This document shows positions 9,023-18,688 of a stretch of DNA of 64,000 nt, piece by piece. Positions within the stretch are counted from its first letter, which is position 1. Every line of letters starts with the position of its first letter. A model generated the notes under the pieces. It did no database searches. It was not told where the DNA came from and saw only the letters and a program-made list of their open reading frames with translations. The stretch covers positions 124,001 through 188,000 of the forward strand of contig CAZINX010000002.1 of assembly GCA_964540795.1 (NCBI GenBank), given 5' to 3'. The DNA comes from Dichotomicrobium sp964540795 (GTDB lineage Bacteria; Pseudomonadota; Alphaproteobacteria; Rhizobiales; Rhodomicrobiaceae). The translations under genes and the position numbers were made by a program.

Positions 9023-9334
9023 TCAGCCGCCGAGCGCCCTCCTGCGCGCCTTGAACTCTTCCTCGTCGATCTCGCCGCGGGCGAACCGCTCGCGCAGGAT
9101 TTCCAGGGACCGGTCGCTGCCGACGCTCTCACGCGGGCCGGAGCCGCCGCTGACAACCCGCCAAAGCGCCACGATCGCCAGGATCGCAAGCGCGAGCATG
9201 ATGAGCCACATGATCGGCCCCATCCACCAGCCGTGCCAGCCCCAAGGCATATCATGGTGCCAGCCGCCGCCCGGCGTTTGGGAGAGCGGCTCCAGCCACC
9301 CTGCCGAAGCCGCTGAAAACAGAACCTCTTTCAC
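9023..9334 (-). CDS. Small membrane protein with C-terminal SHOCT motif
   Basis: This 103-residue protein has a His/Trp/Gly/Met-rich N-terminus (GGGWHHDMPWGWHGWWMG), one transmembrane helix (about residues 40-62, IMWLIMLALAILAIVALW) and a C-terminal SHOCT motif (LEILRERFARGEIDEEEF). SHOCT regions are short helical hairpins thought to mediate oligomerisation. The aromatic/His-rich segment could bind metal or haem, but this is speculation. The start is a GTG at 9334. It converges on cpaA with a 9-bp gap and lies downstream of trxA after a terminator. Function is unknown. Confidence 0.8.
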   Translation of the reverse strand: MKEVLFSAASAGWLEPLSQTPGGGWHHDMPWGWHGWWMGPIMWLIMLALAILAIVALWRVVSGGSGPRESVGSDRSLEILRERFARGEIDEEEFKARRRALGG

Positions 9335-9408
9335 CTTCAGTGTCCCTTCGCTTTAAAGCTTCAGGCTACAACTTCCAGTAACTGGAACGTCAATATGACG
9401 CCGAATGC

Positions 9409-9433
9409 AAAAAACCCCGCGCGGCGGCGGGGC
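9409..9433 (-). terminator. Intrinsic terminator of trxA
   Basis: Read leftward, a GC-rich stem (GCCCCGC/GCGGGG; 9427-9432 pairing with 9415-9420, loop GCGGCG) is followed directly by TTTTTT (9414-9409). It begins about 20 bp after the trxA stop codon, the expected place for a rho-independent terminator of the addA-trxA end of the operon. Confidence 0.85.
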
Positions 9434-9454
9434 TTTGGCAATCTTGCAGTATGC

Positions 9455-9775
9455 TCAGACCTGCTTGTCGATCCAGCTCTTCAGCGTTGTCTTGGGGTGC
9501 GCGCCAACCTGCTGGGACGCAACCTGACCGTCCTTGAACATGATGAGCGTCGGGATCCCGCGGATACCGTAATTCATCGGCGTTTGCGGGTTTTCGTCGA
9601 CATTCATCTTCACGACCTTGATCTTGTCGCCGTACTCCTCGGCCAGTTCCTCCAGAACGGGCGCGATGGTCTTGCATGGGCCGCACCACTCGGCCCAGAA
9701 GTCCACGATCACCGGCGTGGATGACTGAAGCACTTCCTGCTCGAACGTGTCGTCGGAGACTTTTGCCGTCACCAT
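9455..9775 (-). CDS. trxA: Thioredoxin 1
   Basis: Thioredoxin reduces protein disulfides in the cytoplasm using thioredoxin reductase and NADPH. The 106-residue product is the normal length and carries the active site WCGPC at residues 30-34, preceded by VDFWAE, and the cis-proline segment RGIPTLIMF. The ATG at 9775 is 79 bp downstream of the addA stop on the same strand, and a strong intrinsic terminator follows. The gene may belong to the addBA transcript and may also have its own promoter. Confidence 0.97.
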   Translation of the reverse strand: MVTAKVSDDTFEQEVLQSSTPVIVDFWAEWCGPCKTIAPVLEELAEEYGDKIKVVKMNVDENPQTPMNYGIRGIPTLIMFKDGQVASQQVGAHPKTTLKSWIDKQV

Positions 9776-9854
9776 TTTGTCCTTTCCTGCCTGTGCCGCG
9801 GTGCGGCGGTTCGTGTCATCTTGGCCTTTGAGCTAAGGCGGGGCCCCAGAAGCG

Positions 9855-12800
9855 TCAAGACCCGTGCTCGGGGCGGGTCGCGTCCAGCAAAATTTCCATC
9901 AGTGCGGGACCGCTTGTCCACAGAATGAACGCGCGCAGCCGTTTGTCGGGAAATATGGCGGCAAGCGCGCGGCAATAGGCGTCGAGCTGGGCCGTGTAGC
10001 CGGGCGGCGCATCGGCCGCGGCCGCTGGCACGCTCGCGTCGGTTTTATAATCAATCACAAGAACGTCATCGTCGCGCACGACGAGCCGGTCGATGCGCCC
10101 GGACAGCCGGGCTGGTCCCGTTGGCGTGTGAAGCTGCGCGGCAATCGGCGCTTCCGCGCGTGAGCCAGGACCAAAGAGGTGCGCGAAATCGGGCGACGCG
10201 AGAATGCCGAGCGCCGTCTCCACGGCTTCGTCGCGCGCGGCATCGTCCAGTGTCGCGTCGTCGTGGGCCGCCTCCTGCGCGACAAGCCGTTCGGCTTCGG
10301 CGCGGCGCTGTTCCGGATCGACCTCCGGCAACCGCTCCAGCAGCAGATGGATCAGTTCGCCGCGAAGCCGCGCGGCTTCCGCAGGACGTTCCGAGCGTGG
10401 CGCGTGCGGCGTCTCATCCTTGGCCGAAGGCTGGAGCGCCGCCGCGGACGCCTCGGTGCGCGCGGGGGCCGACAGCCAGGCGGGCAGTTGGACTTCGGAA
10501 GCTCGCGCCGACACTGGCCCCGCCGCTGCCGCGACCGCCTCGGCAGGCTTTTCGAGGCGCAGCGCCGTCTCACCGTTCTCACCCGCCACGGCTTCGGCCA
10601 CGCCGCAAAGGGCGTCGCGCACGACATCGTACCAGCAGCCAGCATCCCGCCCCGGCGTCTTCCGGCTCTCGAACCCCGTCACATACAGCCGGTCGCGCGC
10701 CCGCGTCATGGCAACGTAGAGAAGCCGGTAGCTCTCCGCCTCATCGGCTGCCTTCTGAGCCGCGCGCACCTGCTCGATAGCGGGCAAGCGCTTCGACTCT
10801 CCGCTCGCCCAGACAAGGCAGTCGCCAAACTCCCCCTGCGCATCGCGCGGCACGCGCACGACCGGCCCGCCGCCCCGCGCGCTCATCGAGCAGGTGTCAG
10901 GCAGGAAAACGATCGGCGCTTCCAGCCCCTTCGCACCATGCACGGTCATCACCCGCACCTGGTCCGCGCCCTGCTCCATGTCGCGGCGCACCTCGCTGCC
11001 AGAGTCGCGCAGCCACGCCAGAAAGCCCTGGAGCGTCGCCGGGCCGGTCTCCTCGTAGGCCAGCGCCAGATTGAGGAACTCGTCGATGGCGTCCGCCGCC
11101 TCCGGCCCCATCCGGGCGATCAGCCGCGTGCGCGCCCTGTCGCGGTCGAGCACCGCCGCATAGAACTCGAAGGGGCGCAGAGCGAGCGCCTCGTCGCGCC
11201 AGCGCGCCAGCCGCGCCTCGGCCTCGGCAAAGCGCGGCGCATCGCCCGCCGCCTCTTCCAGCGCCTCCCACAAACTGCCCTCGCGCCCATGCGCCAGCGT
11301 GAACAGGTCATCCTCCGTTATCCCGATCAGCGGGCTTTTCAGCACGGCCGCGAGCGAGAGATCATCACCCGGAAGGAGCAGCGCATCGCCCAGCGCCATC
11401 AGGTCCATCACCGCGAGTTGGTCGGTCAGGCGCATCCGGTCCGCGCCGGCCACCGGAATGCGCCGGCTTTTCAGAGCGTCGATCATCGGCGCGGCGAAGG
11501 GCTGGCGCTTGCGCACGAGGATAAGGATGTCGCCCGCGCGGACCGGGCGGCCCGCCGACGGCAGGATCTCCCCAGTGTCGAGCCACGCCTTGATCCGGTC
11601 CGCGATCCGCGCGGCCAGCCGGTCCACGGCCTCCGCGCCGACCGCAGGCTCGTCCAATGGCGCGAATGCATCCGTCTCGGTCCGCTCGGGCGGTTTCTCG
11701 GTCGGCCACATCTCGACCAGCCCGGCATCGGCGGCGCGATGCACCTCATGCGCCACGTCCGCACTCGCCCCGATGCGCGCGCCCAAGCCGCTTGCGCCGC
11801 CGAACACCAGATCGACCGCCTGCAGCACCGGCGCGACCGTGCGGAACGAACGGGTCAAGGGCACATGGTGCCAAGCGTGGCGCGCGCCCTCCGCTCGGCT
11901 GCGGAACGCCTCTCCCAGCGCGGCGAAATGCTCCGGCGCGGCGCCCTGAAAGCCGTAAATCGATTGTTTCTCGTCACCCACCGCGAACAGCGAGCGGCCC
12001 GCCTCGCGCGCGCCGTCTCCGGCGAAAAACTCCTCGGACAGCAGTTCGGCCACGCGCCATTGCGCGCGCGAATTGTCCTGCGCCTCGTCGATCAGCAGGT
12101 GGTCGATCCCGCCGTCGAGCCGGTAGAGCACCCAGGCCGAACCATGCTGGAGTAGCGACACCGTGCGATCGATCAGGTCATCGTAATCTAGCGCGCCGTC
12201 AGTCTGCTTGCTTGCCTCGTAGCCCTGAATCACCGCGTCGGCCAGGGTGAACAGCGCCGCGCTGGCTCGCGCGGTTTCCAGCGCAATGCGGGTCTCATCC
12301 AGTTCGGCGAAGCGGTCGCGCGCAGCGCGCAGCGCCTCGGCGGCATCGGGCGCGGCGGCGATGACGGCATTGCTCGGAAAGCCGCGATCCTTCTTCGGCT
12401 CCCCCGCCTTGGTGAGCAATGCCGCGCGAAGTGCTTTGATGCGCGCGGACCGGCTCTCCGCCTTCTCGGCCTCGCCCAACTGATCCGCCAATGTCGCGTC
12501 CTTCTTGCCGCCCTGCGCCAGCGCCGCGCGGACGCGCGCAATATCATCACCGCCGAGCACCTCGGCCTGCGCCTGCACAACCGCTTCCAGCTCCGCATCC
12601 GGTGGCGCGCCGAGCGTCTCTGCGATCAGCGCCTCTAGGGACACGCCCTCCGCCTCGGCTGCCCGCATCATCCGCCGCAGCGCCATCCGCTCGCGCAGCA
12701 CCGCGGCCAGCAGCGCCTCGACATCGTCCTCGCGCGCCAGCCCCGCGACCGTCTCCAGCGCGCGCCCGAGCGGGCTGTCCGCCGCGCCCGCCGCGTCCTC

Positions 12801-13295
12801 CAACGCCGCCGTCATCGCCGCGCGCATTCGCCCGCGCGAATCCTCTTCCGCCAGCACCGAAAAGCCCGGCGCGATGCCCGCCTCAAGCGGGAACTGTCGC
12901 AGGATACGCTCGCAAAAGGCGTGGATCGTCTGGATGCGCAGGCCGCCGGGCGTGTCGAGCACATGCGCGAAAAGCCGCCGCGCGCGCGCCGTCTCCTCCG
13001 GCGTCGGCGCGCGGTCCAGCAGCTTTGCCAACCGCGCGTCGAGATCATCCGGCGCGGCGACGGCCCATTCGCCCAGCGCCTTGGTCAGCCTGCCCGCCAT
13101 CTCCGCCGCGGCCGCCTTCGTGAAGGTCAGACAGACGATCCCTTCCGGCGCGGCCCCGGCGAGCAGCAGGCGCAGCACGCGCTGAACGAGCACATGGGTC
13201 TTGCCGGTGCCCGCATTCGCCCGCACCCACGCATTTGCCGCCGGATCGGCGGCGCGGGCCTGGAGGGCCTCGGTGCGGCGCAGGGCCTCGCTCAT
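9855..13295 (-). CDS. addA: Double-strand break repair helicase-nuclease AddA
   Basis: AddA is the helicase-nuclease subunit of AddAB, which processes double-strand ends for RecA loading. It has UvrD-like motifs: Walker A NAGTGKTHVLVQRVL near the N-terminus, LIDEAQD (motif II), VGDEKQSIYGFQG (motif III) and VMTVHGAKGLEAPIV (motif V), then VAMTRARDRLYV. A RecB-family nuclease motif VLVIDYKTD lies near residue 1080 of 1146. The start MSEALRR at 13295 overlaps the addB stop in ATGA; an upstream ATG at 13316 would add seven residues. It is the usual size for the alphaproteobacterial type. Confidence 0.97.
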   Translation of the reverse strand: MSEALRRTEALQARAADPAANAWVRANAGTGKTHVLVQRVLRLLLAGAAPEGIVCLTFTKAAAAEMAGRLTKALGEWAVAAPDDLDARLAKLLDRAPTPEETARARRLFAHVLDTPGGLRIQTIHAFCERILRQFPLEAGIAPGFSVLAEEDSRGRMRAAMTAALEDAAGAADSPLGRALETVAGLAREDDVEALLAAVLRERMALRRMMRAAEAEGVSLEALIAETLGAPPDAELEAVVQAQAEVLGGDDIARVRAALAQGGKKDATLADQLGEAEKAESRSARIKALRAALLTKAGEPKKDRGFPSNAVIAAAPDAAEALRAARDRFAELDETRIALETARASAALFTLADAVIQGYEASKQTDGALDYDDLIDRTVSLLQHGSAWVLYRLDGGIDHLLIDEAQDNSRAQWRVAELLSEEFFAGDGAREAGRSLFAVGDEKQSIYGFQGAAPEHFAALGEAFRSRAEGARHAWHHVPLTRSFRTVAPVLQAVDLVFGGASGLGARIGASADVAHEVHRAADAGLVEMWPTEKPPERTETDAFAPLDEPAVGAEAVDRLAARIADRIKAWLDTGEILPSAGRPVRAGDILILVRKRQPFAAPMIDALKSRRIPVAGADRMRLTDQLAVMDLMALGDALLLPGDDLSLAAVLKSPLIGITEDDLFTLAHGREGSLWEALEEAAGDAPRFAEAEARLARWRDEALALRPFEFYAAVLDRDRARTRLIARMGPEAADAIDEFLNLALAYEETGPATLQGFLAWLRDSGSEVRRDMEQGADQVRVMTVHGAKGLEAPIVFLPDTCSMSARGGGPVVRVPRDAQGEFGDCLVWASGESKRLPAIEQVRAAQKAADEAESYRLLYVAMTRARDRLYVTGFESRKTPGRDAGCWYDVVRDALCGVAEAVAGENGETALRLEKPAEAVAAAAGPVSARASEVQLPAWLSAPARTEASAAALQPSAKDETPHAPRSERPAEAARLRGELIHLLLERLPEVDPEQRRAEAERLVAQEAAHDDATLDDAARDEAVETALGILASPDFAHLFGPGSRAEAPIAAQLHTPTGPARLSGRIDRLVVRDDDVLVIDYKTDASVPAAAADAPPGYTAQLDAYCRALAAIFPDKRLRAFILWTSGPALMEILLDATRPEHGS

Positions 13296-16282
13296 TCGCC
13301 CTCCCCGCCGCGCCACTCGGCGACGCGCGCCAGATGCGCATAAGGGTCATAGTCCCACAACGCCTTGAAGGCCGGGCGCCGCATCGCCGTGTAAGGCGTG
13401 GCCGAATCATCGAACCGGGCGATCAGCGCCGCCAGTTTTTCGCGCGCGGACTCGACCAGCGTCTGCGGGTTGTTCAGCGCCTTCTCATCGCCCGCCTCGC
13501 GTCCGCCCGAAGCAGAGATGTAGGCCAACCGCGCGAGCGCGGGCGCCTCCTTTGCGGGCAGCTCAAACCCGCCCGCGAGCGCGATCAGCCCCTCCAGCGG
13601 AAGCTGCGGCGATTGCAGCCGCTCGGCGGCGCGGCCGCGCGCCTCCACGCTGCCGGTCTTGTAGTCGTAGACCGCGACCGCGCCATCCTCGCGCAGGTCG
13701 ATGCGGTCAGCCCGAGCGCTCAGCTGGAAGCCGCCGCCCGGGGCATCCAGCATCCAACGGCCCGGCACCTCGCTCAAGGACCGGCGAAGGCCCGCCCGCC
13801 GCGCGGGTTCGGTGTCCGCGAACCAGTCCGCGAAGCGCGCGAAGCGTGGTCGCCAGAATGCGCGCACATGCGGGAATGCGCCCCATTCGGCCATCAACTC
13901 GTCAGCAATCGCCATAAGCTCACCAGCGATATCGTCAGGCAGCGCCGCCGGGAACCGTTCCGCGAAGCAGCCCAGCGCGGCGTGAATGATCTGCCCGCGA
14001 CGGCGATCATCAGGTCCCTCGGCGAGGTCCGGCATCGGCTCCAGCCCGAGGATGTGCTTGGCATAGATCGCATAAGGATTGGCAATCCAGCGCTCGACAT
14101 CCGACACGCTCATCCGGCGCGGGCGGGCCTCCAGCGGCGGGCGCGGCGCGGGCGGACATGACGGCGTCTCCGGCTCGGCAGCGGACCGCGCGGCCACCCA
14201 GTCCAGCCAGGGCCGCGCCGGTGCGAGCGCATCACCAAGCGCCAGCGCATCGGCCAGCAGGCGCAGGCGCGACACCCAACGGCTCGGCACGCTCGGCGCG
14301 CCGTCGGCCTTGAGCGCGCGCGTGAGCACGACCTCTGGCGCCGCCAGCCCTTGGGCGAAGTCATGCGCGGAAAGCCCTGTCTGCCGCTCCGGCTCGGGCA
14401 GACCCAGCGCGGCGCGCATCTGCCGGTTGAGCCACGGGCCAGCTTGCGCGGCGCGCGGCCAAACGCCCTCGTTCAGGCCGCCGAGGATCAGCCGGTCGGC
14501 GTATTGCAAGCGCGCTTCCAGCGGCCCCCAGATGAACAGGCGCGGATGCGCACCCGCGTCCTTCGAGACGGCCCCCCGCCGCGCGAGGCCCGCGAAGAAG
14601 GAAGGATAATCCGCCGGCGGGATTTCCGGCGCGATCCCGCCCGGCCCGCCGCGCGCCAAACCTTCGAGCAGGTTCGCCAGCGCCTCGCCCGGCGTGTCGG
14701 CCCAGAGCGCCGGCGCGTCCGGCCCGTCGGCGAGCGCATCGGCGACCGCGCGGTGGGCCTCGGCGTAATCTTCGGGAGCGGCGTTGCCAGTGAGCGTGGA
14801 CAGCGGTGCGAACGCCGCCTCCAGCCGGTCGACCAGTTCCGCAGCGCCTTCCGGCTGATCCGCGCGCTCCAGCGCCGGGCGCAGACCATCCAGCCCGCCC
14901 GCGAACCAGGGCTGGCGCAGCGCGTTCACCTCAAGCGCCGCCACGCGCCCGCGCACCTTTTCCGCTGACCAGCCCAGCCGCAAGAACGGGTGCTTCAGCA
15001 GCGCCAGCAGCGTCAGCGCATCCGCGTCCACAGCGACACGCGCGATCAACTCCATGAAGCGGCCGATCGGCGTTGCGCCTAGCGGCTCGCCCGCGCTGTC
15101 GGCCACGTCGAGCTGCCAGGTCCGCAATGCCGCGCGCACGCGCCGGGCGAGCGTGCGGTCGGGCGTCACCAGCGCCGCGGTCATGCCCGGGGTTTCGACC
15201 GTCTCGCGCATCATCAGCGCGATCGCCTCGGCCTCATGGCGCTGATCGGGCGCTTCCAGCAGGCTGATGCCCTCAAGCGCGCGGGCCATCGCGGCGCGGT
15301 CCGCATTTGCGAGGAAGTCCGGCCATTTCTCAGCCGTCTCGGCCGGGCGCATGATCTCCGAGACGAGACGGGTGCGCGGCGGCTCGCCCGCGCCCCCCAG
15401 CACGCCGACATATTCGCGCGCGACGCCCAAAGCGTCCAGAAGCCGCGCCAGCCCGGCCTGCGGATGCTGCGGGCACTCACCCAGCGCGGTCCAGCTTTGC
15501 GCATCCAGCGCCCGATCCAGCCCTGGCAGCACGATGGCCCCGGCGGGCAGGTTCATGACGGTTTGCATCAGCGCGGCGGTCGCGGGGACACTGCCGGTCG
15601 AACCAGCGACAATCACCGGCTTATCAGGGTGCGCGGCCATCCGCTCGGCCTCGCGCGCCAGCAGCACATTGCGCCGCGCCACCGGATCAAGCAGCCCGCG
15701 CTCGCGCAGATGCTCCGGCCATTGGCGCGTCACGATGCTCAGGAAGTGCGAGGTGCGCTGCCAGTGCTCGGCCATCTCCTTGGGCACGCATTCGTCGATG
15801 CGCGCAAGATCGACGCCTTCCAGCTGCGCGGAGTCCAGCAGCGCCATCAGTTCCAGCGCCAGCTCGCCCGCCGCACCGGCGGAGATCGCTTGAAAGCCGG
15901 TTTCATCAGGCGATGCGGCTGTGGCGCGCGACCATCGCTGCACCAGCGCCGTCATCGTCAGCCAGCGTTCCATCTCCGGCACAGCCGCCGGAATGTCCGG
16001 CGCGTCATCCTCATCGGCCGGCGCAAGCTCGTCCACCGCGCCCAGCGGGCGGATGCGCGGCAGCAGCAGCGCCCCGCCCGGCGCTTCGGCCAGCAGCGCG
16101 TCGCGCAAGCCTGCGCAGGCCCGGCGCGTCGGCAGGTAGATGGTGGTATCGGCCAGCTCCAGCGGTTCGGGCGCTTGGCCGCCCGAACGCGGCAGGCCGC
16201 CGCTCAGGATCGCGCGGGCGAGATCGGCCAGAAACGGCCGTTCAGACGGGATCGTGAACAGGGCAGGATGCGTCTCGCCCAT
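13292..16282 (-). CDS. addB: Double-strand break repair protein AddB
   Basis: AddB is the partner subunit of AddAB; its inactivated helicase fold recognises Chi-like sites in studied homologues, and its C-terminal nuclease cuts the other strand. The 996-residue alphaproteobacterial-type protein starts MGETHPALFTIPSERPF, contains TIYLPTRRACAGLRDALL, and has the nuclease motif VYDYKTGS near residue 870. The ATG at 16282 was chosen because it leaves 5 bp to the murU stop; the longer frame into murU is an overlap artefact. The addA start overlaps its stop. I did not see the four-cysteine Fe-S arrangement of firmicute AddB. Confidence 0.95.
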   Translation of the reverse strand: MGETHPALFTIPSERPFLADLARAILSGGLPRSGGQAPEPLELADTTIYLPTRRACAGLRDALLAEAPGGALLLPRIRPLGAVDELAPADEDDAPDIPAAVPEMERWLTMTALVQRWSRATAASPDETGFQAISAGAAGELALELMALLDSAQLEGVDLARIDECVPKEMAEHWQRTSHFLSIVTRQWPEHLRERGLLDPVARRNVLLAREAERMAAHPDKPVIVAGSTGSVPATAALMQTVMNLPAGAIVLPGLDRALDAQSWTALGECPQHPQAGLARLLDALGVAREYVGVLGGAGEPPRTRLVSEIMRPAETAEKWPDFLANADRAAMARALEGISLLEAPDQRHEAEAIALMMRETVETPGMTAALVTPDRTLARRVRAALRTWQLDVADSAGEPLGATPIGRFMELIARVAVDADALTLLALLKHPFLRLGWSAEKVRGRVAALEVNALRQPWFAGGLDGLRPALERADQPEGAAELVDRLEAAFAPLSTLTGNAAPEDYAEAHRAVADALADGPDAPALWADTPGEALANLLEGLARGGPGGIAPEIPPADYPSFFAGLARRGAVSKDAGAHPRLFIWGPLEARLQYADRLILGGLNEGVWPRAAQAGPWLNRQMRAALGLPEPERQTGLSAHDFAQGLAAPEVVLTRALKADGAPSVPSRWVSRLRLLADALALGDALAPARPWLDWVAARSAAEPETPSCPPAPRPPLEARPRRMSVSDVERWIANPYAIYAKHILGLEPMPDLAEGPDDRRRGQIIHAALGCFAERFPAALPDDIAGELMAIADELMAEWGAFPHVRAFWRPRFARFADWFADTEPARRAGLRRSLSEVPGRWMLDAPGGGFQLSARADRIDLREDGAVAVYDYKTGSVEARGRAAERLQSPQLPLEGLIALAGGFELPAKEAPALARLAYISASGGREAGDEKALNNPQTLVESAREKLAALIARFDDSATPYTAMRRPAFKALWDYDPYAHLARVAEWRGGEGE

Positions 16283-16287
16283 GGCCT

Positions 16288-17004
16288 TCAGGCGGCCTTG
16301 TCGCGCAGGCGCTGCTCGGCGGCCTCGAGCGCCTCGGGCGTGCCGATATGCATCCATTCGCCCTTCAGGGTCGCCCCGAACAGACGGCCGCGCGTGATGG
16401 CCCGGTCCCACAGCGGGTTGAGCGAGAACGCGCCCTCCGGGCTGTCGGCGAACAGGCGCGGATGCGCGATGGAGACGCCCGCGAAGACGAACGGCGCCCT
16501 CTCGCCAGGCCCGCGGCGCGTCAGCCGGCTATCCCCGCCCAACGAAAAATCGCCCGCGCCTGCATAGCCGAGGCTTGCTTCCGTCTCGGCGAGCAGCAGC
16601 AGCGCGTCCATGCGTTCCGGCTCCCAGAGGCCCGCAAGCCGCGCGAGATTGCGCTCGCCCTCCTCGATCCAGACCGAGTCCGAATTCTGAACGAAGAACC
16701 CGTCCGGCCCGAGCCGGTCGAGCGCCTGTTTCACCCCGCCGCCGGTGTCGAGCAGCGCGTCGCGCTCATCCGAGATGCCAATCTCGGGCGGCTCTGCCCG
16801 CTCCGCCAGATGCGCCTCAAGCACATGAGCGAGATAATGCACGTTCACAACCGCCTGCCGCACGCCAGCCTCCGCCAGCCGGTCAAGTACGTGGTCGATC
16901 AGCGGCCGCCCGGCAAGGCGCACCATTGGTTTCGGAATCGTCTCGGTCAGCGGGCGCATCCGCTTGCCATAACCCGCCGCCAGCACCATCGCCGTGTCGA
17001 TCAT
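16288..17004 (-). CDS. murU: N-acetylmuramate-1-phosphate uridylyltransferase (MurU)
   Basis: MurU turns MurNAc-1-phosphate and UTP into UDP-MurNAc, bypassing de novo synthesis during peptidoglycan recycling. The 238-residue protein begins MIDTAMVLAAGYGKRMRPLT and has the nucleotidyltransferase signature GxGxRxxPLTxxxPKPM, then NSDSVW around the metal-binding aspartate. A short sugar-nucleotide transferase next to the AmgK domain identifies it as MurU rather than GlmU or RmlA. The ATG at 17004 puts the family N-terminus in register; an upstream ATG at 17037 would overlap tsaE-amgK. addB starts 5 bp downstream. Confidence 0.92.
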   Translation of the reverse strand: MIDTAMVLAAGYGKRMRPLTETIPKPMVRLAGRPLIDHVLDRLAEAGVRQAVVNVHYLAHVLEAHLAERAEPPEIGISDERDALLDTGGGVKQALDRLGPDGFFVQNSDSVWIEEGERNLARLAGLWEPERMDALLLLAETEASLGYAGAGDFSLGGDSRLTRRGPGERAPFVFAGVSIAHPRLFADSPEGAFSLNPLWDRAITRGRLFGATLKGEWMHIGTPEALEAAEQRLRDKAA

Positions 17005-17027
17005 CGCAGCCCCAACAGCAAACCTTG

Positions 17028-18620
17028 TCAACGCCACGCGCCGGCCCGCGCAAACCCCTGCTCATCCGCGCGCCCCGGCATATGCCGCGCGTACCACGCC
17101 CGCAAGGGCGCAAGCGCCGGGTGTTGCAGGTCCCGCTTCAGATAAGCCCGCACGCGCGGCAGGTGTTCGAGATACGCCTGCTTGCCGTCGCGCAGCGCCA
17201 GCCGGGTGAAAATGCCGAGGATCTTGGTGTTGCGCTGCGCGCCCAGCAGCGCATAGGCCCGGACGAACGCATCCGCGTTGAAATCGTCGTCCTTCGCCGC
17301 CTGCGCGCAGTAATGCTTGAAAAGCTGCGCCTCGACATCCGGCGGGACGGTCAGCCGCGCATCCTGCAGAAGCGAGACGAGGTCATAGGCCGGATGGCCG
17401 ATCACCGCGTCCTGAAAGTCGATGACGCCCAGCGGACCGCGCGGGTCGCCTGGCGTGAGCGCGATCAGATTCGGCGAGTGGTAATCTCGCAGCACCAACC
17501 CGGTCTCCTGCCCGGCCAGCCAGTCGAACTGCGCCTCCCAAAGCGCGGCGAATTCGCCCCGCGAAGCCTGATTTACATCTGCGCCGGTCATGGCCGGCAA
17601 AAACCAGTCGAGCAGCAGCGCGGTTTCGGCGTGCAGCGCGCGTTTATCGTAATCCGGGAGACGATGGGTTCGACCGCCCCCGATCGGCAGTTCACGCGGG
17701 ATCGACGTTCGCCTCAAACGCAGCAGCAGATCGACCGCCGGGCGGTAGAGCGTCGCAATCTCGCCGCTGCGCGCCACCAGATTGCCGAGCACGTAATCGC
17801 CGAAATCCTCGATCAGCAGGAAGCCCCGCTCGGTGTCCTGCGCGCATATCTCCGGCGCCGGCACGCCCGCCTGACGCAGCGCCCCCGCGACCGCGATGAA
17901 CGGGCCGACATCCTCGGCCAGATGCGCGATCCGGCTGTAGGGCAGCCCGTCCGCGAGCGGCGGCCCGTCGGGCTGCGGCTCCCAGTCCATCACCACAGCG
18001 CGCTTGTCGCCGAGTTGAAGCCGCACATAAGAGCGCACCGAGGCGTCCCCGGCCAGAAAGCGCGCGGACGCCGCGCTCCATCCCGCCTTGTTCTGGAAAT
18101 CCGTCGCCGCACGGAACCGCTCCAGCCGTGGGGCCCAGCCGCCGAAGGCGGTGATCGACACGTCGCGCTTGTCGGCTTCCGTGCTTTCGGCAAGCGCCAC
18201 GTCGAGGCGGTCCGCGGACAGAGCCGCGCCCAGCCGTTCAGGCCATTCGACCAGCGCCAGCCCCTCTTCGCGCGCCTCGTCGAAGCCAAGCTCGCCCAAC
18301 TCCTCCGGCCCCTCCAGCCGGTAGAGGTCAAAATGGTGGATTTCGCCGCGCGGCGTCTCGTAGCTCTGGACGAGTGAAAACGTCGGGCTGGCCACCTCGA
18401 CATCCTCGCCCGAGATCGCCCCGATCAGGAAGCGCGCGAAGGTCGTCTTGCCCGCGCCAAGGTCGCCGGACAGCGTCACGAGATCGCCTCTGCGCAGATA
18501 GGGCGCGAGCACGCGCGCCAGCCCGTCAAGCATCGCCAGCGTGAGACCCGGCAAACGGATTTGCGCTGTCCTGTCCGGCGTTTCCGGTTGCACCTGTGAA
18601 CCCGCCTTCCCTGTCGTCAT
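17028..18620 (-). CDS. TsaE-AmgK fusion: t6A ATPase joined to N-acetylmuramate kinase
   Basis: Two enzymes are joined in 530 residues. Residues about 20-150 are TsaE, the ATPase of the t6A37 tRNA complex, with Walker A SGDLGAGKTT (51-60), HFDLYRL (96-102) and VEWPERL (124-130). Residues about 180-530 are an APH-fold sugar kinase, AmgK, with the catalytic loop LRDYHSPNL and metal-binding GVIDFQDA. AmgK makes MurNAc alpha-1-phosphate, the substrate of the adjacent MurU. This fusion is known in alphaproteobacteria. It starts at ATG 18620, 68 bp below divL, and ends 23 bp before murU. Confidence 0.94.
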   Translation of the reverse strand: MTTGKAGSQVQPETPDRTAQIRLPGLTLAMLDGLARVLAPYLRRGDLVTLSGDLGAGKTTFARFLIGAISGEDVEVASPTFSLVQSYETPRGEIHHFDLYRLEGPEELGELGFDEAREEGLALVEWPERLGAALSADRLDVALAESTEADKRDVSITAFGGWAPRLERFRAATDFQNKAGWSAASARFLAGDASVRSYVRLQLGDKRAVVMDWEPQPDGPPLADGLPYSRIAHLAEDVGPFIAVAGALRQAGVPAPEICAQDTERGFLLIEDFGDYVLGNLVARSGEIATLYRPAVDLLLRLRRTSIPRELPIGGGRTHRLPDYDKRALHAETALLLDWFLPAMTGADVNQASRGEFAALWEAQFDWLAGQETGLVLRDYHSPNLIALTPGDPRGPLGVIDFQDAVIGHPAYDLVSLLQDARLTVPPDVEAQLFKHYCAQAAKDDDFNADAFVRAYALLGAQRNTKILGIFTRLALRDGKQAYLEHLPRVRAYLKRDLQHPALAPLRAWYARHMPGRADEQGFARAGAWR

Positions 18621-18688
18621 GTTCCGGGACGATGAATCGCGACTGCGCCGAGACTTTGACCAACCCGGCGCTGGTCACAGCTTTCGAA

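Noticed and set aside
13235..14161. Long plus-strand frame inside addB
   Set aside because: High-GC shadow of the real minus-strand gene with Arg/Ala/Pro-rich composition.
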